Assembly: GCA_017521065.1 (NCBI GenBank)
Contig: JAFXEA010000118.1
Span: 1 to 11,317 of the forward strand
Length of the DNA stretch: 11,317 nucleotides
DNA from: Kiritimatiellia bacterium
GTDB lineage: Bacteria; Verrucomicrobiota; Kiritimatiellia; RFP12; UBA1067
Direction of reading: 5' to 3'
The notes below the pieces were generated by a model. The model was not told the origin of the DNA and ran no database searches. It saw nothing but the letters and a program-made list of their open reading frames with translations. Made by a program: the position numbers and the translations under genes. Shown in pieces: positions 7,001-11,317 of this stretch (the first letter of the stretch is position 1; each line of letters begins with the position of its first letter).

Positions 7001-9601
7001 ATGGATATCAAAGGTTTGACCACCGCTCAGGTTGAAGAGAGCCGTCGTCTGCACGGATCGAATCTGCTTACTCAGGTTCCGCCGCAGCCATTGTGGAAGA
7101 AGTTCATTTTCGGATTCAAGGATCCAATGGTGTTGATTCTTGTGGTCGCATTTCTCATTCAGCTCGTTCTTTTTCTCTGCGGAGTGACGGAATGGTATGA
7201 GCTGGTGGGCATATTGACCGCCATTGTCATTTCTGTTGCGGTATCTTCATACAGTGAATTCCGTCAGGAGCGCAAGGCCTCGGCACTGAAGGCTGAAGAG
7301 CAGGCGAAGGAGCGCGTCAAGGTCGTACGTGACGGCGTCCTTGCGGAGTGCGCCGCCGGTGAAATAGTCGTTGGCGACATCGTGTTCCTGCAGGCAGGCG
7401 ACAAGATCCCCGCTGACGGCGAGATTGCGGAAGGTTCGCTGATGGTCGATCAGGCGGTCCTTAACGGTGAGACGGAAGAAGCTCCCAAGGAGCCGTGCGC
7501 CGAAGCGGGTGAGGCCTACGATGTGAAGGATTTGCTTAACCGTAATTATGCATACCGCGGAACGGTCGTATGCAGTGGCGAGGCCAAGATGCTTGTGAAG
7601 GTAGTAGGAGACAGGACTCTCTTTGGCGCTCTTGCGCTGGAGGTTCAGGGCGCAACGCGCGCAACTCCGCTGCAGGTGAAGCTTGCCAAGCTTGCCGGAC
7701 AGATATCCACTGTTGGATACATCGGTGCGACGGCAATCATTCTGGCGATCCTCGCAAAGGCGATCCTCGCAAAGGCATTCCTTTCCGGCGCGTTGCCGGA
7801 AAACGGCATGGGATGGCTCCGCCTTGGCGCTGATGCTGTCACGGTCGCCGTGACGATCATCGTCTGCTCCGTGCCTGAAGGATTGCCGATGCTTACTTCC
7901 ATGCTCCTTTCGATCAAGAGCCTTCAGATGGCGAAGGACAATGTGCTTGTCAGGAAGATCAACGGACTTGAAACGGCGGGCAGCCTCAATATCCTCTTTA
8001 CCGACAAGACGGGCACCATCACCGAGGGCAGACTTTCGGTCGTCGATCTTGCAACGGGAGCTGTCGAAACGTTCGGGACGTTCGACGCTCTGCCTTCTGG
8101 GCTCGCCTCTGAGGTTCTTTCTGGAATCGGCATAAACAACAGCGCATCCGTCAGCGACGGCGCTGTCATTGGCGGAAACAGCACCGACCGTGCGCTGATG
8201 ACGTTCCTGAACGACGCCGGTGCGGCGGGGAGAATTTCGAAAGAGAACGTAGTCTCCTTTGAGGCGTTCGATTCCGCCAAGAAATATTCGAACGTCGTTC
8301 TCAAAGGTAAAGACGGGAATGTGATGTTCGTGAAGGGTGCGCCGGAGAAGATCGTTCCGCGCTGCACACGCTATCTGACGGCGAAAGGGGAGTCGAAACC
8401 GTTTGCCGACACTGCCGCCCTGACGGAGTATTTCAATGTTCAGGCATCGCGCTCGATGCGTCTTTTGTCCGTGGCACGTGTTGAGGGCGGAACTGAGGAT
8501 GGTGAATGGACGCTCGTTTGTGTGTTGGCGATCCGTGACAATGTCCGTGCGGAGGCGGTTACGGCAATCAAGGAAGTGCGTTCAGCGGGAATCCAGGTCG
8601 TAATGGTCACGGGTGATAGGAAAGAGACCGCCATGGCCATCGCGCGTGAAGCCGGACTCCTGACGGAGACTTCCGATGTGGTGTGGACTTCTGCAGAGCT
8701 TGGCGAAATGAGCGATGACGAAGTGAAGGCGTCCCTGCCGTCTCTGCGCGTCGTCGCCCGCGCCCTGCCGTCGGACAAGAGCCGTCTGGTGCGTCTTGCG
8801 CAGGAGCTTGATTTTGTCGTCGGCATGACGGGCGATGGCGTGAACGACTCCCCGGCCCTGAAGAAGGCTGACGTCGGCTTTGCAATGGGCAGCGGCACGG
8901 AGGTTGCGAAGGAGGCTGGGGACATAACGATCCTCGATGACAACTTCATCTCGATTCGCAAGGCGATCCTCTACGGACGTTCCATGTTCAACTGCATCCG
9001 TACGTTCCTGGTGTTCCAGCTTACGGTCAACGTGGCGGCGGTTCTCGCCTGCACGATAGGCCCGCTTGCTGGGCAGAACGTCGTTCTTACAGTCGTTCAG
9101 CTTTTGCTTGTCAATATTGTGATGGATACGCTGGCGGCGTTTGCGTTCGGCTGCGAACCTGCGCGGGATGAGCTCATGAAGAACCGTCCGGTGCCGCGTT
9201 CTGAAGGGATTGTAACAAAGAAGATGCTTGCGCAGATCATCTGCGGTGCGGCTGTCATCTCTGCAATTGTTCTGGTACTGCTTTGGCAGCCGTGGGAAGA
9301 CCAAATGCCATCTTCGAATACAGTCAGGACCATGGTGTTTGCGACGTTCATGATGGCGATCGCGATCAATGCGTTCTGCGTCCGTACTCCATCGCTCAAC
9401 ATCTTCCACGGGCTTTCCCAGAACAAGATGTTTGTGGCCATCATGTCCAGTGTGTTTGTGTTCCAGTACGTTGTCGTCACGTTTGGCGGCAAGGTGCTGG
9501 GTTGCATTCCTTTGAGCGCGGCGGAATGGGGCTGCTGTGCGGCATTGGCCGCATTGGTGCTGCCTGCCGACCTTATCCGCAACCTCCTGTGTAGACGGTG
9601 A
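7001..9601 (+). CDS. Calcium-translocating P-type ATPase, plasma-membrane (PMCA) type
   Basis: 866 residues from ATG 7001, set by AGGAAG (6991-6996) and the promoter at 6947-6975. It pumps Ca2+ out of the cytoplasm using ATP. Domains in order: N-terminal cation-ATPase region; M1 about 43-61 and M2 66-86; actuator domain with the TGE-type loop as LNGET (154-158); M3 and M4 with PEGLP (292-296); the phosphorylated Asp335 in DKTGT; KGAPE (445-449) in the nucleotide domain; MVTGD (535-539); the TGDGVND hinge (610-616); and the C-terminal membrane helices. M5 reads FQLTVNVAAV (N677, with Ala where SERCA pumps have the site-I Glu) and M6 reads VNIVMDTLA (N705, D709). This is the PMCA pattern, which keeps only calcium site II (E293, N705, D709). 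No calmodulin-binding tail is present, as expected in bacteria. A 15-bp tandem repeat duplicates AILAK in the M3 region. Own promoter; convergent with the next gene. Confidence 0.93.
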   Translation: MDIKGLTTAQVEESRRLHGSNLLTQVPPQPLWKKFIFGFKDPMVLILVVAFLIQLVLFLCGVTEWYELVGILTAIVISVAVSSYSEFRQERKASALKAEEQAKERVKVVRDGVLAECAAGEIVVGDIVFLQAGDKIPADGEIAEGSLMVDQAVLNGETEEAPKEPCAEAGEAYDVKDLLNRNYAYRGTVVCSGEAKMLVKVVGDRTLFGALALEVQGATRATPLQVKLAKLAGQISTVGYIGATAIILAILAKAILAKAFLSGALPENGMGWLRLGADAVTVAVTIIVCSVPEGLPMLTSMLLSIKSLQMAKDNVLVRKINGLETAGSLNILFTDKTGTITEGRLSVVDLATGAVETFGTFDALPSGLASEVLSGIGINNSASVSDGAVIGGNSTDRALMTFLNDAGAAGRISKENVVSFEAFDSAKKYSNVVLKGKDGNVMFVKGAPEKIVPRCTRYLTAKGESKPFADTAALTEYFNVQASRSMRLLSVARVEGGTEDGEWTLVCVLAIRDNVRAEAVTAIKEVRSAGIQVVMVTGDRKETAMAIAREAGLLTETSDVVWTSAELGEMSDDEVKASLPSLRVVARALPSDKSRLVRLAQELDFVVGMTGDGVNDSPALKKADVGFAMGSGTEVAKEAGDITILDDNFISIRKAILYGRSMFNCIRTFLVFQLTVNVAAVLACTIGPLAGQNVVLTVVQLLLVNIVMDTLAAFAFGCEPARDELMKNRPVPRSEGIVTKKMLAQIICGAAVISAIVLVLLWQPWEDQMPSSNTVRTMVFATFMMAIAINAFCVRTPSLNIFHGLSQNKMFVAIMSSVFVFQYVVVTFGGKVLGCIPLSAAEWGCCAALAALVLPADLIRNLLCRR
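7745..7774 (+). repeat. Perfect 15-bp tandem duplication inside the ATPase gene
   Basis: GCGATCCTCGCAAAG occurs twice in a row (7745-7759 and 7760-7774), encoding AILAK-AILAK (residues 249-258) at the end of the M3 segment, and is followed by a similar A-F-L. It stays in frame, adding five residues including one extra lysine. It suggests recent slippage. Confidence 0.85.
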
Positions 9602-9608
9602 GGTTGCG
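9578..9608. terminator. Inverted repeat at the junction of two convergent genes
   Basis: CGCAACCTC (9578-9586) and GAGGTTGCG (9600-9608) form a perfect 9-bp stem with a 13-nt loop, straddling the ATPase stop codon. The acid phosphatase ends only 13 nt further on, from the other strand. The position suits a bidirectional terminator or mRNA-end stabiliser, but no T-tract follows on either strand, so a standard intrinsic terminator is not shown. Confidence 0.35.
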
Positions 9609-9621
9609 AAAGGTCTGATTG

Positions 9622-10395
9622 TCATTTCGTAAGCTTGGCGAATTCTCGTCGGGCGGCGGCCATGTCAGCGAGGAACTCTTCGGAGGCGTGTAGCCTAGCA
9701 TAGACGGCGCTTGCGACTGCGCGTGCCGCTTCGACGTCGCTCTTCCAGTGATAGCCGATGATGATGCGGCTTTCGCCCCATTCGTATCCGAGCTTCAGCA
9801 GTTCATTTTGGCGTGAAGGGTTGATTTCAGACGCGAGCAATCCCAGGCACCAGCCGCGCACGGTATGGCCGGATGGGTAGGATCCGTTGTTCTTGAGGTG
9901 CTTTTCATCTTCCGGGAAAGGGGTGCTTTCGCCGTATCTCACGAATGGGCGCGCGCGTCCGTATGTTTTCTTCGTGCGGACGTATGAGTGCATTGCGGTT
10001 ATGACCCCTTTGTACAGGACTTTGTATATGGCGGGGGTCTTTTCACGGGAAATCTCAAGTCCGAAAGCCTTTGAGAATACTGGGGATATCTCATTGAAGA
10101 GATATGCAGCCTGCTCCACGGCTGTTTTACCGCGTTCGGTGGGGCGAATGGTCTTGCCCCAGAGATAGGCTGCGTAATCGCCTGCGAAAAGCGGAGATGT
10201 CCATCCCGGAGGCGGCGGAAGGAATTCCATGGGATTGGGCATTTCCTCGACTGTGAGATATTTCGGGGCGGATAGTTCCCTTCCGTAGTCCTCCAGCGAT
10301 GTCGCGGCGGTTGCGGAGAACGTTGCCACTACGGCGGCAAGCGCGAACGCACCAGTCTGGATTCTGTTCTGGATGTTGAAAGTTGAATGGATCAT
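9622..10395 (-). CDS. Class A non-specific acid phosphatase (PAP2 superfamily)
   Basis: 257 residues. ATG at 10395-10393, with AAGGAA on the minus strand (10409-10404) about 8 nt upstream. Residues 1-31 form a signal peptide (TGAFALAAVVATFSATA), so the enzyme is periplasmic. The full PAP2 phosphatase signature is present: K142-x6-R149-P150, then GSYPSGHT (171-178), then S209-R210-x5-H216-x3-D220. GSYPSGHT is the diagnostic motif of class A bacterial acid phosphatases (the PhoN/PhoC family), and the length matches that family. By family knowledge His216 is the phosphorylated nucleophile and His177 and Asp220 assist. It removes phosphate from a broad range of organic monoesters. It has its own promoter and faces the calcium ATPase head-on with a 20-nt gap, so it is not in an operon with it. 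Expression could be phosphate-responsive, but no Pho box was recognised. Confidence 0.92.
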   Translation of the reverse strand: MIHSTFNIQNRIQTGAFALAAVVATFSATAATSLEDYGRELSAPKYLTVEEMPNPMEFLPPPPGWTSPLFAGDYAAYLWGKTIRPTERGKTAVEQAAYLFNEISPVFSKAFGLEISREKTPAIYKVLYKGVITAMHSYVRTKKTYGRARPFVRYGESTPFPEDEKHLKNNGSYPSGHTVRGWCLGLLASEINPSRQNELLKLGYEWGESRIIIGYHWKSDVEAARAVASAVYARLHASEEFLADMAAARREFAKLTK

Positions 10396-10438
10396 CTGTC
10401 TTGTTCCTTGTTTGTTTTATGGGGAAAATCAATGCAGA

Positions 10439-10469
10439 ATTATACCATATGCCCCTTGAGGTTTTGCAA
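10439..10469 (-). promoter_or_regulatory. Promoter of the acid phosphatase gene
   Basis: On the minus strand, TATAAT (10444-10439) is preceded by TGG, giving an extended -10 TGGTATAAT. A TTGCAA (10469-10464) stands 19 bp upstream as a poorly spaced -35; the extended -10 may compensate. The predicted start is around 10432, leaving a leader of about 37 nt to ATG 10395. Confidence 0.55.
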
Positions 10470-10477
10470 CTGTCTCT

Positions 10478-11007
10478 TTGAGGAATGATCTCGTTGATGT
10501 TGCTTTCCGCGGTTTCAGATCTACCGAGGAGACGATACGGTATACAGGGTTTAGACATGCTAATGTTCCATTGGTTTTGAGGGGGCTGTCGATCAGTTTG
10601 CGAGAGATTTCAAGAGATGCGGTATTGAAAGGATCAAAATCTGGTTTAATGATATTGATGGAGATTGTTTCACCAAGGAAAACATCCTTGAAGAGCAGAT
10701 GCAAAGCGTGCTGGAAGGTGTGAGACGTACGGTTATGTGAATGTGCGGAATTTCCCATCCCCGTCAGGCGGAAAACCTTCTGATGGTCATATCTCAGGCA
10801 CTTGAACAGAATCTGTATGCGGCTTTCATCGCCTTTGAGTGCAATTCTTTGAAGCAAGATGGCGGAATGTCGAGAAGCTTTGAGATGTCCAGAAATGGAC
10901 AGAACGGGTCGATCCAAATACGTGTGACCGACATGTGGAATTCTGTTTTGATGTATGACGGAACATTACGATCTACCCTGATGGCCCGCAGAAAGCGTCG
11001 GATATGA
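10478..11007 (+). pseudogene. Possible decayed gene of unknown function
   Basis: No intact gene with a start signal was found here, but plus-strand frames carry protein-like stretches in succession. The frame of 10478 reads DVAFRGFRSTEETIRYTG and FRHANVPLV up to about 10580. After a run of five G (10581-10585), the +1-related frame reads EGAVDQFARDFKRCGIERI, then KIWFNDIDGDCFTKENILEE, and ends at TGA 10738. The same frame resumes with QAENLLMVISQALEQNL and runs to 11007. In the 10588-10737 stretch first codon positions are markedly purine-rich on the plus strand, more than in the antisense frame, which favours plus-strand coding. The base composition is AT-richer than the flanking genes. I do not recognise a family. 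Alternatives: a minus-strand open frame at 10429-10917 (162 codons, TTG start, running through the phosphatase promoter), or noncoding DNA. Confidence 0.3.
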
Positions 11008-11135
11008 AATGTTACCTTCATCCCACGGTCGCCACATCATGCTCCGAACAGAAGTGATCTCTGGATTGATGGCGGTAGAGGAGATGTTTGAAGATTTGCG
11101 ATTCCCCCAAATCAGATTTCGTCCGCACCTAAATC

Positions 11136-11164
11136 TTGACTTGGAAATCGGGTTGTGCTATTCT
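11136..11164 (+). promoter_or_regulatory. Sigma70-type promoter with extended -10
   Basis: TTGACT (11136-11141), 17-bp spacer, TATTCT (11159-11164) preceded by TGC. This is the best -35 in the window. The predicted start near 11171 gives a leader of about 73 nt before ATG 11244. Confidence 0.65.
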
Positions 11165-11170
11165 TGCCGA

Positions 11171-11243
11171 CTGTTTGGGGATGCTGAGCTGCGGCAGTGG
11201 GCCGTGAGCCATGCTCCTGCGATCCCTTGACAGGAGGTGAAGA
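11171..11243 (+). promoter_or_regulatory. Structured 5' leader with two mutually exclusive folds
   Basis: Fold A: GGGAT (11178-11182) with ATCCC (11222-11226), GC (11183-11184) with GC (11219-11220), GAGC (11186-11189) with GCTC (11213-11216), and CGGC (11192-11195) with GCCG (11201-11204) around a 5-nt loop. Fold B: CTCCTG (11214-11219) with CAGGAG (11231-11236), which covers the ribosome binding site. The folds share bases 11214-11220, so only one can form. This is the layout of a translational switch, but no known riboswitch or leader family is recognised. Confidence 0.35.
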
Positions 11244-11317
11244 ATGGCAAAGAGAAAACCAGATTGCGGAATCGGCGGCAAGGCATCATCCATGATGCCG
11301 ACAGCTGTGCCGTCGAC
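11244..11317 (+). CDS. Start of an unrecognised gene, cut by the window end
   Basis: ATG 11244 follows GGAGGTGA (11233-11240), a near-perfect ribosome binding site at close spacing, with a good promoter and leader upstream. Only 24 codons are visible, beginning MAKRKPDCGIGGKASSMM and still open at base 11317. The start is basic and not a signal peptide, so a cytoplasmic protein is likely. There is too little sequence to assign a family. Codons 13-19 contain an 8-bp inverted repeat (11282-11299). Confidence 0.6.
   Translation, partial: MAKRKPDCGIGGKASSMMPTAVPS
11282..11299. repeat. Near-perfect palindrome in the first codons of the last gene
   Basis: GGCATCAT, spacer CC, ATGATGCC. It may be an operator-like site or an mRNA hairpin close to the start codon; no further evidence is available within the window. 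Confidence 0.4.

Noticed and set aside
8582..9625. A 347-codon minus-strand open frame opposite the ATPase
   Set aside because: Compositionally biased (Arg/His) and fully antisense to conserved P-type ATPase motifs.
10429..10917. A 162-codon minus-strand open frame
   Set aside because: It starts with TTG, lacks a visible ribosome binding site, runs through the phosphatase promoter, and shows weaker coding bias than the plus strand over the part compared. Kept only as an alternative to the decayed gene.
11009..11230. A 73-codon plus-strand open frame
   Set aside because: It runs across the strong promoter at 11136-11164 and the structured leader, and has no start signal. Its first part may belong to the decayed region.
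1..11317. tRNA, rRNA, CRISPR arrays or insertion sequences
   Set aside because: No cloverleaf, conserved rRNA segment, regularly spaced repeats, transposase or terminal repeats were seen on reading both strands.

Overview
The window looks like a chromosomal stretch from an uncultured member of the Kiritimatiellota/Lentisphaerota side of the Verrucomicrobiota. This is inferred from style, not from a marker gene. It has moderately GC-rich coding DNA, a large secreted protein with an autotransporter-associated beta-strand repeat but no translocator barrel, a glycoside-hydrolase-like protein directly upstream of it, and a Tat-like secreted metallophosphoesterase. No rRNA, tRNA, transposase, CRISPR array or phage gene was seen.

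Layout. (1) 1-5123, plus strand: a two-gene unit. A 5'-truncated TIM-barrel glycoside-hydrolase-like protein (open from base 1) is followed after 2 nt by a 985-residue secreted beta-repeat protein. (2) 5124-6893, plus strand: a promoter-like TATAAT inside a 13-bp palindrome, then a metallophosphoesterase whose reading frame is continuous from 5187 to 6893 except for one in-frame TGA at 5916-5918. The catalytic half lies before the TGA and the accessory beta-domains after it. (3) 6894-9601, plus strand: a strong promoter (TTGCGT, 17 bp, TATACT with extended -10) overlapped by a perfect 8-4-8 inverted repeat, driving a plasma-membrane-type calcium P-type ATPase whose start is best placed at ATG 7001. 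(4) 9622-10395, minus strand: a periplasmic class A acid phosphatase, convergent with the ATPase, with a 9-bp inverted repeat at the junction and its own extended -10 promoter. (5) 10445-11130: about 690 bp with no intact convincing gene. It reads like a decayed plus-strand gene broken by a frameshift and a stop. (6) 11136-11317: a good sigma70-type promoter, a 73-nt leader that can fold two mutually exclusive ways (one hiding the ribosome binding site), and the first 24 codons of an unrecognised gene cut by the window end.

Functional reading. Region 1 suggests extracellular polysaccharide handling plus a surface or secreted repeat protein. Regions 2 and 4 both encode exported phosphoesterases, which may release phosphate outside the cytoplasm. 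Region 3 is calcium efflux. The genes outside region 1 each appear to have their own promoter, so the window is several transcription units rather than one pathway. The points most worth a second look are the in-frame TGA, the operator-like repeat on the ATPase promoter and the switch-like leader near the right end.
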